DNA of 64,000 nucleotides from Thermothielavioides terrestris NRRL 8126 (Eukaryota > Ascomycota > Sordariomycetes > Sordariales > Chaetomiaceae), in assembly GCF_000226115.1 (NCBI RefSeq), contig NC_016458.1, positions 4,994,001 through 5,058,000 on the forward strand, written 5' to 3'. The stretch's first letter is position 1; each line of letters starts with the position of its first letter. The notes beneath the pieces were generated by a model that saw nothing but the letters and a program-made list of their open reading frames with translations, was not told where the DNA came from and did not search any database. This document shows, piece after piece, positions 42,742-54,372 of this stretch. The position numbers and the translations under genes are program-made.

Positions 42742-42802
42742 GGCACCAAAGAACGACGATGCATGCGCCGAAAAGTAGAATGCGTAATCCTATGCGAAAC
42801 GG

Positions 42803-42829
42803 GTACGGTATGTACGGTATGTACGGTAT
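42803..42829. repeat. 9-bp tandem repeat upstream of CDC25
   Basis: Three perfect copies of GTACGGTAT lie about 60 bp upstream of the CDC25 start codon, probably in its 5' leader. Confidence 0.9.
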
Positions 42830-45181
42830 GCGTCCTGGAAGTCGGGGAAAAGGTGGTCGAGCTGCAGCACTGCGATCGGTGTTGCAGCACGCCGTTGCCC
42901 TTGGGAGTCGGAGCTGGGCGGGACGCGGGAAGGTCGAGCTTCGCTTGGAGTCACTGCAAGTGCATGCTGCAGTGACACTTCCTTCGACGTCCTTCTGACC
43001 CGGCCGACATGAACGAGCAGCGACCGCCTTCAGTGCACTGGTTGAGAAATGATCGGGTGGAAGTTGGGAGGTTGTTGGGCCCGAACTCTTGATTTTCTCT
43101 CGTCGTCCGGTGCAACGCGGGCGGTCTGCGGATTGGGGTTGGCAGAACCAGGGAGGGTGTGGAAGCTGTGAATTATAGCGGGGGTCCCGCTCTAAGTTGC
43201 AGGGCTGGGGGAGGTATAGCCGGGGGATTGGGGGTAAGTTGAGGAGGCTATGGCAAGGGAAGTTTGCTTCACAAATTCCTCGGCTGCCATTAAGGGAACC
43301 GAATAGAGAAGGCGTCCGATCGTTTGTGTGCTCCAAATCGGGCGCAGCAGATGCCCGAAGTAAAAATTTGTTCCCGGAGCTTAGGTTGCTGTTGAGGGAC
43401 TGGAGCTCACGGAAGGGCAGGAGGTAAAAAGAGAAGGGTTATTCCCTTCCTGTCGTTAGGTGGTGCACAGCGTCGGCAGGGGAGCCCGATCAAGCAGATG
43501 ATTTTCTCACGTTGTCATGGGCGATTGCTGGGGCTACGCTGCCTACCAAACACTAGTGCAGCCTGGTTGCTGTGCTATGAGGTGGTTTTGGCGCCAGGGA
43601 CCTCAGCAGCGGGGTCCCTGTGCGCCTGCGGCGGACGGGAGCTCTGAGCTTGCGAGCTGTGGAGCGCGGGAGCTCCTTCCCTGCAAGGGCAGCTGTGACG
43701 CCGCGGCGCTTGTGGGTAACTTGGTCCTTGTTGCCGGCACGAATTGGAGTTAACCGTCAAGCGCAGAACTTCCAGGCTGCCCGGCGCCCCAAAGAAACAC
43801 ACCAATCAAGCGAAGGTACCGTCGCGCTCGCTGTGCAACATGGCTGCATTGTTGGGCCGCTTGCGGCGCCGCAAGGCTGCAGCCGCAGCGGCCAGTCTGT
43901 GCTTGCTGCCAGGCACAGAAGCAGCCAGATGGATGAATGGAGAGGTAGGTGGCTTTGAGATGCAACTCCCGTCACCCCCCCAGAACCCCGTCATGCCGGA
44001 AACAGTCGCAAAGAACACAAAAACAACTCCACAGAACTGGCTACCTCAGTCAAACAACCAAGACTGTGTCGAGCAAGACTCAACGAGTCAATTCATCCGG
44101 CGTCGAATGAAGCTCTCAGAATGCTGCCGCCGAGCTTCATACTCGGCACTTGGGCCCCCACCTCGTTTGATCATCCAGCTCCAGCTTCCGACCACCGCTT
44201 TACACTACATACCAGGGCAGGTCGTGCGGGGAGGGTCGCATTCACCCTCCAGAGCCACTGGAACACCGGGGTGTTACAGCGACTGCTGTTCGTTTCGACA
44301 CCAACCAGTCTGAATGCCGGTTTCGAACTGGCTCGGCATCAAAGCATGGTCCAGTGAGCCTGGGCCATTATCACGGCGATTCAGCGGCTCGCCTGTAGAA
44401 TCCCTGTGCTGCGTTCTCTCTTTCTTACCAAGGCCGTTCCCTCCAATGGGCGAATTGGTGCCATGTTCCGATGAAAGCTTGGTGGGCAAGCGCCGTCGCG
44501 CAACGCAATCGACCATTGAGCATCAAGAATTATCAAGGTCCTCCGGACACGGCCGGCAATGTTCCCGCGGCCTGACGAACGCCCAACAATGGAATAAAAT
44601 TGACGCTACATGCACACATCGTACACGTGATTGGGCGTTTTCCTTCGCTTTCCGAATCCTCGCTGAGAAGAATCAGTGCTGGGTTTCGACCGCCAGCTTT
44701 CTTCAAGCAGGCCATTCGCCAGGCCCTGTCGATTCGGCCGCGGGTATGGGCATCCAACGGCAGAATGCGTCTCTACCTGAGTGTCGTTACATATCAGTGC
44801 ACGGCCCAAGCTCCCAACGATGCAATCCCAGGGTGAACGAAGTCTTGTCGAAGAAAGGACGGGCAGAGCGCTGAGCAGCAGCCTCCTGGCAGACAAGGAT
44901 GCCAGCGTAATGACGCAAACGGAAAGCATCGAAGGCCTTTCTGTCGACAACCCAGACTCGAGTCCAAGATTCTGGAAGGGATTGCGTCAAAGAAAGCTGG
45001 TCGTGGTTATAGAGGTCCCGCCAAGACTAATTTCGGAGGTTGCCGCTTACAAGTATTTACAATCGCCACCGGGTGAGCGGGGCCGCGACGACTTAGAGCA
45101 ACATCGACAATGCACAATCGCGAAGACTCGCAGCAACAACTTTACTAAACCTCAACCAAATCGAAAAAAAAGAAAACGAAG

Positions 45182-45235
45182 TTAACCCGCACCCTAACCT
45201 TGACCCTCACCCTAACCTTAACCCGAATCCTAACC
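45182..45235. repeat. Degenerate interstitial telomere-like array
   Basis: 54 bases divide exactly into nine hexamers. Three are perfect telomere units (CTAACC); the others differ by one to three bases (for example TTAACC, TTGACC, CTCACC, CGCACC). The fungal telomere repeat is TTAGGG. Further CTAACCC units follow the hairpin near 45,274-45,293. Confidence 0.8.
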
Positions 45236-45236
45236 A

Positions 45237-45261
45237 GCGGGGGGCTAGCGCCGCCCCCCGC
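45237..45261. repeat. GC-rich perfect inverted repeat (hairpin)
   Basis: Arms GCGGGGGG and CCCCCCGC (8 bp, perfect) around a 9-base loop CTAGCGCCG, placed directly at the end of the telomere-like array. Confidence 0.8.
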
Positions 45262-48200
45262 ACCCCCGGCGAACTAACCCGTGGCTAACCCGAGGCGATA
45301 GTGCAAACCCCTTGGCGGTCTTGGCGGGGTACTGACGCTGTAAAAACATTGCCGACAATTGGCGGGACCTCTATAACCTCCAGCAGAAAGCTGGCCAAGG
45401 CGCACACCAATCGCGACCCCGGCACCGGAGCCGGGCGTGTCTCACCCGTCCACACTTTCGCGGGTCGCAAGTCTGGAGGTCGTTGGCCCTTGCAGGCAGT
45501 AACTACCTCGAAGCAGTGATTGGCTGCCGGTCGTTTCCGGCCGACATTACGCGAACCGGACTTTGGCAGTCGTCTCGAAATGCTCACTGGGCAGAACTGT
45601 CCGCTCTTATGAACAAGAACAACCTGGAATCGACAACAATGTGCCAAGCCCCATCCAAGCGCCGGATATCTGGACATTTAATGTACACTACATAACCGGA
45701 AGACATCTTGGATGCGAACCCACCGGATGGCTGCTGGAAATAGCATCATCGTAGCCTGGGGTGAGGGGCATCCCTCTCGCCGTCCAAATCCGGCAAGACG
45801 TCATCCTCTCGGCAGGGCTGGAGCGGGGAATGCATCCTTGCTTCGTGTCGGCGTGTTTTTCCAAGGCTGAACCTGATCGCCGATAGTTAGCGCCCGGGGA
45901 CCCTCGTCACTCTCAACCTGCCCGATTCGTCGCTTTCCTCTCTGGACGACTCGTCAATTGAGATCTAGATCTGATCGAGCCTGGTAGAGGGACAAGAACC
46001 AAGTGAGTACACGAGCAGAAAGTTCCGGATTGACGACATTTGTTTACTTCTTCCTCGGTTAGGTGGTTCAGTGTAAAGCGTGTCAATTGTCTTTGCTGAT
46101 CTACACGCGTGTCCGGCGCATGCCAAATGACCCGCCTGACCACCCTCGTTCCTGGGCATATGGACATCCAGTGCGACGCAGGAAGAGCGCCAGCAAACAC
46201 CGGACCGCCATCCAATCGCGATGCACAATTGATTCCGCAGGGCGCCAACGCAGCGGAGTTCAGCTCCCAGGCGCCCACGCTTTGCATGCTTTGGGTTACA
46301 TGGGCGATCCCATCCCGGCTCACATCAGCCACGCCATGATTCCAAAGACAATTGGATCTCGCTAACCTCTCATTCCTCCGCGACCGAGAGCGGGTTGGTT
46401 GGTTCCCCCACAGACCCGTTGGCGCTTCTTATTTGCTTGAGCCCGCTGCAAGGGGCTTGTTTGAGAAGCTGCATGGGACAACCGCAAAAGCCGCGGAGTC
46501 AATCGAGACCAATGCCCAAGCGCGTCAGCAACATGGAAATCTGCGCATCCGGTTGCAGCAGGACGGGACGCATGCGGCACCGACGTCAAAGAGCATGGAT
46601 CCTTCGGCGCGGGGTAAAGTAAACAAAAGACGCGTGTGGCCCGAGTCGAGATAAACATTCCCGCTTGATCCCGTGTCCCTACGCCGCGGGGTAGCAGGCA
46701 CGTCGCACGCAGATAGGCGCGGTGTCACCTGATGAAACAACAGGGTTGCCGCTTTTGGTCTCCCGGCTGACCTCGGTCTGCGGAACCGGAGTGCGGGTGT
46801 TTATGTGGCACACTTCACGCTTCACCGAGAGAGCACCACTCGGCAGTGTCCTCGGGCCTCCTTTACCTCAACTGACAGTAGTGTATCCCGGAGCAAGAAG
46901 GCGTCCCAAGTTTCTCGTGTCTGACACCATCCGCCCGTCAGACCTTATCAAGAACCCAGTCTGGCCGAGTATCGGGAAGAAGATCGGCACCTCACACCTC
47001 AGTTACGAAGTGACGGACGGAGCTGGACACAGGACGAATCATTCCATTGCACTCCGGTTTTGGGTCGTGGCTGCTCATGGCGCATTTCTGAGTCCTGAAC
47101 GGTGGATTTGTCGGGTAACGTTAGTAGGCGACTCCCTGAAGGGTCTCGGCTAAAGTTGTCTTTGTTGGGTTTTTACCCTGATCTGAGACTGGAGCTGGAA
47201 AGAATGAAAAGACCTGGCCTCCGAGATGACGCGGACTCTCAACACCCGAGCCGTGACATGGACACCGACGAAACCACTAGTTTCACACTTGATAGCACCA
47301 TTTCTCGGCTGCAGGAAATCCTCGGTGACAGTTCGGTTTTCTCGAAAACTCCACACAACCGAGCCAAGTCTGCATCGGGCTACAGCGCCGTTTCCACATG
47401 CACTAGCGTCTTTGGCGGCTTACTAGTAGGGCTGCAGTTTTGGGTTCCACCTTGGTCTCCAAAAGCTTGGAACTGTCGGAGCTTCGCCCGAGGATGGACA
47501 AAGGCAGCGAGTCTTGCCAGCGAGTTTCGCACGCACCCCAGAGTCTCGGAGGCTTTGGAGCAGCGTTGCGGAACTGGACTGCTGAGAGAGGTAGGGTAGT
47601 CATTGAAGGTGTGTATCGAGCCTTCCCTGGGGGCACTGAACACTTCCTCAGTCGACCGAACCAGGCAATGCCAGCATCATATGTCACGCACCTCTCGTCA
47701 TTGCGTCGAAAGTTGTCCGAGGACGTCCTCTCCCACCGACCCGGAACCAAAGACCGGCCGCCGAAACAGCGCATGTGTAGACGGAGCATCAACTTGTGTT
47801 GACGGTAAGTCCGGAGACCATCCTGCGCTGAGCGCTCCACATTGAACAATTTGCTCTCGACCCCCACCAGTGGGTTCAAAGGATCGCAAGTCTTGGTTGG
47901 CCACGAGGGTTGCCGGTTACCCAACTCGGAAGCTCGATGCTGGTGTATCACTCTCAGACTTGATACAGTATGGCATACTTAAACGGCTCTCAAGGAAGAA
48001 CTGTGTGTTGGGCCGGCTTTGGAAGTCTATCTGCTAAGCTGCTAGGTATGGAAGAACCTTGGATGGCCGGATTCATCAGTCTCGGGTTGTCCAAAATAGC
48101 TGGGATTCGGCGCACTGTGCAATTCGAAGCCTGGGCAGTTTCACGGAACCACAAGAGTGCCTTACCGGGCGAGGCACTCCAATTCTTAACCGGCTTCGGT

Positions 48201-48555
48201 AGTTCGACAAGTTGAAGAGTCAATCTCCAAGTGAAATCTCTTAACGTTACTCCCTAGACTCGAGTTGAATCCCCGTTCACACAGACTTGAGCCAGCAACG
48301 CCCGGTCAGACATCATGCCACAATCGGGGGTATGCATGGAATCAATATGTAGTAACAGGGGTTTGCGGTGTTCAGCGTTCATGATAACGATAGCGATCGG
48401 TCTAAAAGCGGTCAATCGTGGCAGAAATGGGTGCCCCACTAAAAAACTTCCAATGCAGCTCCGCTCCAGAAGCACAGGCGAATGAATGATTGCTTTGGAC
48501 AGGCGGAACCGTCTCAGTATCGCGATTCAGTCCCGTCACCGGCGCGCCTCAAACG

Positions 48556-51500
48556 ATGAGCAACAAACGAAAGCGCGCGGCCAAGCAGGCCGCCAACGAT
48601 CACCAGCCGCCGCAAAAGCGAGCCAAAAAAGATGCATCATCGGCCACGTTGGCAGGCGCAAAAGCCCTCGACAAGTCGCCGTTCGTCGAGCGCCCCACCA
48701 CCGTCGACGAGCGCAAGAGGGAAATGCTGCTGTACGAGACGCTGGGCAGCGAGGACCCCAAAGAGCGCACCGAGGCCGCCGAGGCCGTGGTATCGGCGCT
48801 CCTCGGCGGAGACGGGGTTCCCGAGCCCGTGCTGCTGCGCCATCTCGAGAAGCGGCTGTTCCGCGGTCTCGCGAGCAGCAGGAACGCTTCCAGACTCGGT
48901 TGTGGCGAGGCTCTGATCGACATTCTGGGCCAGTTGTTTGGGAAGAAGGGGCTGGCGAGCTCCAAATACACCGGCCTGCCCTTCGAGAAGGTGCTGGGCA
49001 TCTTGGTCGAGAAGACAAAGCCCGGCGGCGGCGCTACGGGCCAGGAGGAGAGGGACCATTACATTGGTCGCTTGTTTGGCCTCGAGTGCTTTATCCGCGC
49101 CGGAATTGTCAGCGCTGACAAGGCGAGGTGGTTTGCGGTGCTGGACCTACTTCTGGAACTGTCTGCCAAGAAGTCCTGGCTGAGGTCGCCGAGCGGTTCT
49201 CTGATTGCGGTGGCCATCTCATTGATGGACAAGAAGCTGGCCGAAAAGACCCTGGAAAGGCTGGCGGAGAAGGGAGTTGCTAAGACCCCCGAGGGTGTAG
49301 GTGTATGGGTCACTGCGCTGGATCGGTTTCCCGATATGAAGGTCCCGTCGCAGCCGTGGCGTCATCCTCTGGCCGCCGCCTCCCTTCCCTCCCTGGCTGC
49401 TACCTTGAAGGATAGCGGCAGAGAAGCATCAAATGAGGAGAGTGGCGGCGCGAAACCCAAGCAGGGCGGCTGGACTGCCCAGCTTCACTTCGTCTGGGAC
49501 CCGATTCTCGCCCACTTTGTCAGCGCAAGCACGCAATCCGAGAGCGATGCCGCTGAGCAGTTCAAGCAGTTCTGGAGCCGCGTTGTCGATGGTTAGTCTC
49601 TGTGCCCCCCATCTGCAAGATCTCCTCTAACTGAAGGACAGAGGGCTTCTTTTCGAAGAGCGCTTCGGATAGTCAAAAATTCTCGGGCTTCATGATATTC
49701 CAGAAAATGATTCATGGCGCCGCCGCCAAGGCTTCTTGCTTGGTGCCGAGCCTCTTCAGCAAGAACTTCATGGTTTGTCTGATGAACCAGGCCGCCAAGG
49801 AGGACCGATATCTTCACCGCGCAGCCCTCAAGGCCCTGAAGGGAATCGAAGTTGCTGTTGAGGAAACGCCGTCACTCCTCCCCATCGTCCTGAAAGGCCT
49901 CCTCGGCAAACATGGGGCCTACAACTTTGACCAACGCACAAACACTAAGACCGTGGACAAGCTCCTGCAATACACAACCCCGACGACCGTCAAAGCCGTC
50001 CTTAAGATTCTGCGGCTCAAGGATCCAGAGAAAACTGGTCTTGACGGGACAAAATACTACCAGGCGTTGGGCGGATATCTGTTTAGGCTGTCTAGCGTGC
50101 CCTCGAAGCCCCTCGGGGCTGATTCTTCGAGCGAGTCCGTCACTGGGCCCGCGATCAGAGCCCTGACGGAGCTGGCCTACTCGAATAAGTCGGTTCCAAC
50201 GAATGTTAGGGACGCACTCCGGACGAGGTCAACGTCGGCGTTTGCCAAGCTGGTTAGGAGGCCGGAGGATTTCGGGCACCTTTGCAATGCCATCTTGTCC
50301 ATTGACGCCGACGTCGACCAGGACGATGAAATTGCCTCGGCTCTCGCCGACGCTAAGAAGATGCTGAAGGACTTGCTCGATCCTGCGAAGGAGACCGATC
50401 GCACGAGGGCGCCCCGACAAGCACTCGCGTTGTTGTATGCCGTAGGGATCCTGCAGTTTTACAACCAGGAGCCTGATGTGATAGATCTCTTTGAAGAGCT
50501 ACGCGAGTGCTACGACAAACTGGCGAACCGCAGCCGCGGTTCAGACGAGGGCATGCCCGAGTACCTGGTAGAGATCCTGCTCGCCATGGTGGCACGCCCG
50601 TCGTCGCTGATGCGGCAGGTTTCGCACCAAGTGTTTGAAGCCTTCACTGGCTTCCTGTCGGAAGAGGCGTTGAAACTCTTGACCGATCCCTTGGCTGCTG
50701 AAGAAAGTGAAAAAGGACAGCAAGCGTTGTTCGCCACCGAGGACGAGGACGTGATGGAGGCGGAGGCCGCTGACGCTGACGAGAGCGACGAGGGAGAGCT
50801 TGACTCGGACGTCGAGATGGTCAATCTTAAAGATGCCGGCTCGGAAGGGCCGGATAGCAGCGACGAGGCTTCCGCTGACGAACAAGACGAAGACGCGGAC
50901 GGCGAAGACAAAGACCAGGAGGCCCTCGACGCGCTCGACAATGCGCTCGCCGAAGTCCTCGGAAGCCACCGGCTCGACAAGGATAACGAGGCCGACTCGG
51001 CCGAGGAATCCGACATGACAGACTCGGAGATGCTGGCGGTCGACGAGAAGTTGGCCGAGATATTCAGGCAGCGCGCCAAGACGACCAGCAAGAAGAAGGA
51101 GAAGAAGGATGCCAAGGACACGGTCATCAACTTTAAGCACCGCGTGCTGGACCTGCTCGCCATCTTCGTCAGGCAGGAGGCGGCGCGCCCGCGCGTCAAC
51201 ACGCTCGTCTTCCACGTGCTCCTCCCGCTGCTGCACCTCGTGCGCACGACCAAGACGAAACCGCTCGCCAACAAGGCCTGCGACATCATCCACGCCCTAC
51301 CCAAGGCCCTCAAGAAGGCGCGCAGCAGCAGCGGCGGCGGCGGTGGTGGTGGCAGCCGGCAGGCGGCAGCGGGGGAGGCGGCGGTGGGCGAGAAAGACGC
51401 GAAGGCCCTGCTTGCGCTGCTGGCGCAGCTGCACGACGAGGCGGCGGGCCAGGACAGCAACCCGTCGCACGCGTACGCCAACGCGGTCTCGACGGCCAGC

Positions 51501-51698
51501 CTGGCAGTCGCGTCGGTCCTGTGGGGCGACGCGGCCTGCCGGGAGCGGGTGGCCGGCGTGTATGCGCGCACGCAGCTCCGGTGGATCCAGGGCCGGGCCA
51601 GGATCCAGCCCGGGTTCTTCCTGGACTGGGTGAATTGGTGCCAGAGTAAGGTCAACAATGCTGTGGAGGCGGCGACGGCGGCACCGACTCAGGCGTAA
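48556..51698 (+). CDS. POL5: Pol5 / MYBBP1A-like nucleolar protein
   Basis: Two exons, 48,556-49,591 and 49,642-51,698, separated by a 50-bp intron (GTTAGT to ACAG, with CTAAC branch site), give 1030 residues. Start at MSNKRKRAAKQAAN, a basic nuclear-targeting N-terminus. The body is alpha-helical with family-like blocks (FVERPTTVDERKREMLLYETLG; RLGCGEALIDIL; GFFSKSASDSQKFSGFMIFQK across the splice site). Residues about 705-830 are strongly acidic, a hallmark of the family, and a Gly run with Ser/Arg follows at about 910-920. Despite the old name DNA polymerase V, Pol5 acts in rRNA production and ribosome assembly in the nucleolus. The exon junction restores the conserved frame. Confidence 0.93.
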
Positions 51699-52020
51699 AG
51701 AATGTTGGCAAGGGAGGAAGTTGGCTTGGGACTTGGAGATGCTTGGCGAATATCCATGGGATGGGTGTCCAGGTGGTTGTTGGTTGTCCAGTTGGTTCGG
51801 TCCGCTGTGTTGAAGGACCTGGACATTCGAATCTGAGACTCCCTTTTCACAAGTGTCCTTCACCGCTGATTACCGTGATCAAGTAGCTTTAGTTGTTCCC
51901 ACATGCCACTTGCCAGATAGAAATTTGTGTCTATCTTCCCGCCCGCCAAAAGACCCGCAGTTCGTGGCCGACCTATGGTACAAGAGACGCCGTACTCCCG
52001 TCTTACCCCTGCGTTCCTTT
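51699..52020. other. Convergent spacer POL5 / PRE10
   Basis: About 320 bp between the two stop codons, serving as 3' untranslated sequence for both genes. No gene seen. Confidence 0.5.
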
Positions 52021-53109
52021 CTACTCCTCCATCTTCTCCTCCTTCCCTTCATCCTCCTCGTCGGCCTCCATCGCCTTCTTGGCCAACCGCTCCGCCTCTT
52101 CCCTCAGCTCCTTGGGCACCTCCTGATGCAACCCCTTGGTCGGGCCGTCCGGCCCGCTGATCCACGTCATCTCCAGCTCGAACTCCTTGTCCTTGCTCTC
52201 GTCGTGCGACAGGTAGATGATGCGGGCGGCCTCCTTGACGGCCTGCTCCAGCGTCAGCGCGGGGCCGCCGGGCCCGCCCAGGTCCAGCTTCTCCAGCTCC
52301 GCCTTGGCCGCCTGCCGGCCCTTGCCGGTCGCGGCCCCGTAGTAGCCCCAGTACAGGCCGGACGGCTCGATCATGTAGAGGAACGGCCCGCCGTGCGTCT
52401 TGCCCGCCACCTTGCCGCCCGCGCCGCACGCCGGCCCGCTGCCCACCTCGCCGTCCACGGGAAGCTCGGCCGGGCTGTCGAAGCCGCCGATGATGGCGGT
52501 GATGCCGAACGGCCGCACCGACTGGTACAGCGTGTACGCCTGCAGGTAGCCGCCCATGCGCGACGCCAGGTCCGCCGTCGAGATGGGCGTCTTGAACGTG
52601 TCGCGCCACGCGCGCGCCTCGTCGCGCGCCCGCTCGATGAAGTGCCGGCCGTCGGGGACCATGCCCGAGTATACCTGGGAGGGGCGAAGGGAGGGGCGGT
52701 TAGCCGGGAACTTGCGCGCAAGAGCTGAATGGTAGGAGTTTTTGGCGCGCTTACCACACCCAGATGCCTGTCAACGGTCGCGATGCGCTTGTTGGCGCCC
52801 GGTTTGAGCAGCTTGGAGGTGATGATCTTCTCGACGGCCAGCACCACACCGTCCTTGCACCGGATGCCGATGGAGGTGCCGCCGTTCTCGACCGCCTTCA
52901 CGGCGTACTCGACCTGGAAGTTGCGGCCATCGGGGGAGAAGATGGAGTTGGCGAGGTCGTAGCCCGTGCCTATCGACGTCTGCGATTTGGAAGCGGAACG
53001 AGGGTCAGCCGGGCCAGCCAGCTCGGGGGCCTGCATGCACGGTCTCCGGCAGCATCGCCGCCGCTGGGGGTGGGGGGAGGGGATGGGAGGGGAAAAAACA
53101 ACATACCAT
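52021..53109 (-). CDS. PRE10: 20S proteasome alpha subunit (Pre10/PSMA3 type)
   Basis: Three exons: 53,107-53,109 (the ATG alone), 52,755-52,979 and 52,021-52,674, giving 293 residues. The first intron is 127 bp (GTATGT to CGCAG, CTGAC branch). The protein then starts [18 protein letters not shown] and [15 protein letters not shown], the alpha-subunit signature. [26 protein letters not shown] and the [11 protein letters not shown] block place it in the Pre10/PSMA3 branch. A Gly/Ala-containing insert around [12 protein letters not shown] lengthens it compared with human PSMA3. The C-terminus is Glu-rich ([15 protein letters not shown]), as usual for this subunit. It forms part of the outer gating ring of the 20S core. 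Confidence 0.93.
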
Positions 53110-54372
53110 TGTGGTGGTAGATCTGGCAAATCGGGCTATGGACGGAGGTTCTTAGGGTTTATGACGTCGAAAAGCACTGGTGTGCGGTGTGGGTGGTGCC
53201 GTGGTGGTTTGGATGCGGCGATGGTCGAGGTTCGATTTGGTCTGTCTGGGGTCTGCGAGATGTTGTTGCATGAGCTCACATCAGGCAGCCCAGAGCTGCG
53301 TGTTGCTTCCCCTGCAAGCCCAGGAAGGTAACTAAGCGGAGCTGGGGCTGGGGCTGTGGCGGGTGCTCTCGCCTGGCTCGGCAGCCTTGGATGGCGCCAC
53401 AGCACACAGCTGAGGGTGCACGGGCGCAGGGCACCGATAACGTAACGTTCAGCTGATAAGGTAATTACAGAGGCTGACCCCTGAGATCAACTGGTGTTCC
53501 ACGCATCGAGCAGAACGGTTCGCGATTTCTCTCATCAGAACCGGACATCATGGCAGCCATCCCTGATTCTTCGCCATCCTGTATTCTGATGATGCAAGAG
53601 TAACTGCCTACCTATCTATTGTTTCCTCACTACCGCAACTGACCGACCTTGACTAGCATGCCTCAGCAAGACACCAGACACGGGCTGCGAGGCAAAGAAA
53701 AAGGAAAGGGAAACCTGAGCCTAGCTTGTCAGCCGATATATGTGAGTATGATGAGTTTTTGACGGCCTCACTACCAACTCGCTGCGTGGCATGTCCAAAT
53801 GCCACACGCCAGCCCTCAGATCACGGCCATGTGGGTAGCACATTACATTACCAACAAGGTCATGAGGGAGCTGGTTCTGAGTGGGAATCTTTTCTCGAGC
53901 CCTTGTCAGCTTGCTACACTCTGCTTTGGCAAGGCACCATTTTGAAGGCGTGACAGCTTAGTGTTGGACCTGTGGATGTGGATAGGACTGCCCAACAAAG
54001 AGCACAACTCGGGCAGTCGCCTCCAACAACCACTGGCGAGTGGGAGAGGCCACCAATGGGTTTTGGAGCTTTGCAAATCGGCTCGATGAGGAAGTGAGGG
54101 ATGGGCAGGTGTACTGTGGCAACGTGGTTCTAGGGCTGCTACTCCGAGATCATGGGTGTTCTGCCCTTTGTAAGACTTCCAAATGTCCATTGCCGCACGG
54201 CATGGCTGCAGAGGTGCTCCTCCAGCTCTACAAAAGGGGCCAGCAACCTCAGTCTGCCGGTCGGCCACGCTGCATAACTACAGCACGGAAATTCATCTGT
54301 CCCTGTTTCTCAACACCTTGTCGTTCGCATCCCCACGAAGGAGAATCCTGACCGACAGTGACTCTCGACACC
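53110..54372. other. Intergenic, 1.26 kb
   Basis: Between the starts of PRE10 (-) and the next + strand gene, so it holds two promoters. No proteasome-type PACE element (GGTGGCAAA) is evident. Open frames are short and without motifs. Confidence 0.45.

Larger units (their letters stand above)
42742..48555. other. Intergenic, 5.8 kb, no supported gene
   Basis: This is the longest gene-free stretch in the genic half, between two genes transcribed away from it (CDC25 to the left, POL5 to the right). All frames are short and carry no recognised motif. Base composition is near that of other intergenic DNA, not AT-rich, so it is not a strongly RIP-mutated island. It contains a 9-bp tandem repeat in the CDC25 leader and a telomere-like array with a hairpin at 45,182-45,293. 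The rest may be old decayed repeats. Confidence 0.5.

Noticed and set aside
44314..44874. + strand frame of 186 codons in the large gene-free stretch
   Set aside because: Low-information sequence overlapping equally long minus-strand frames; no recognisable domain.
47102..47599. + strand frame of 165 codons
   Set aside because: Middle part looks slightly protein-like (DETTSFTLDSTISRLQEIL) but flanks do not, and no splice partners were found.
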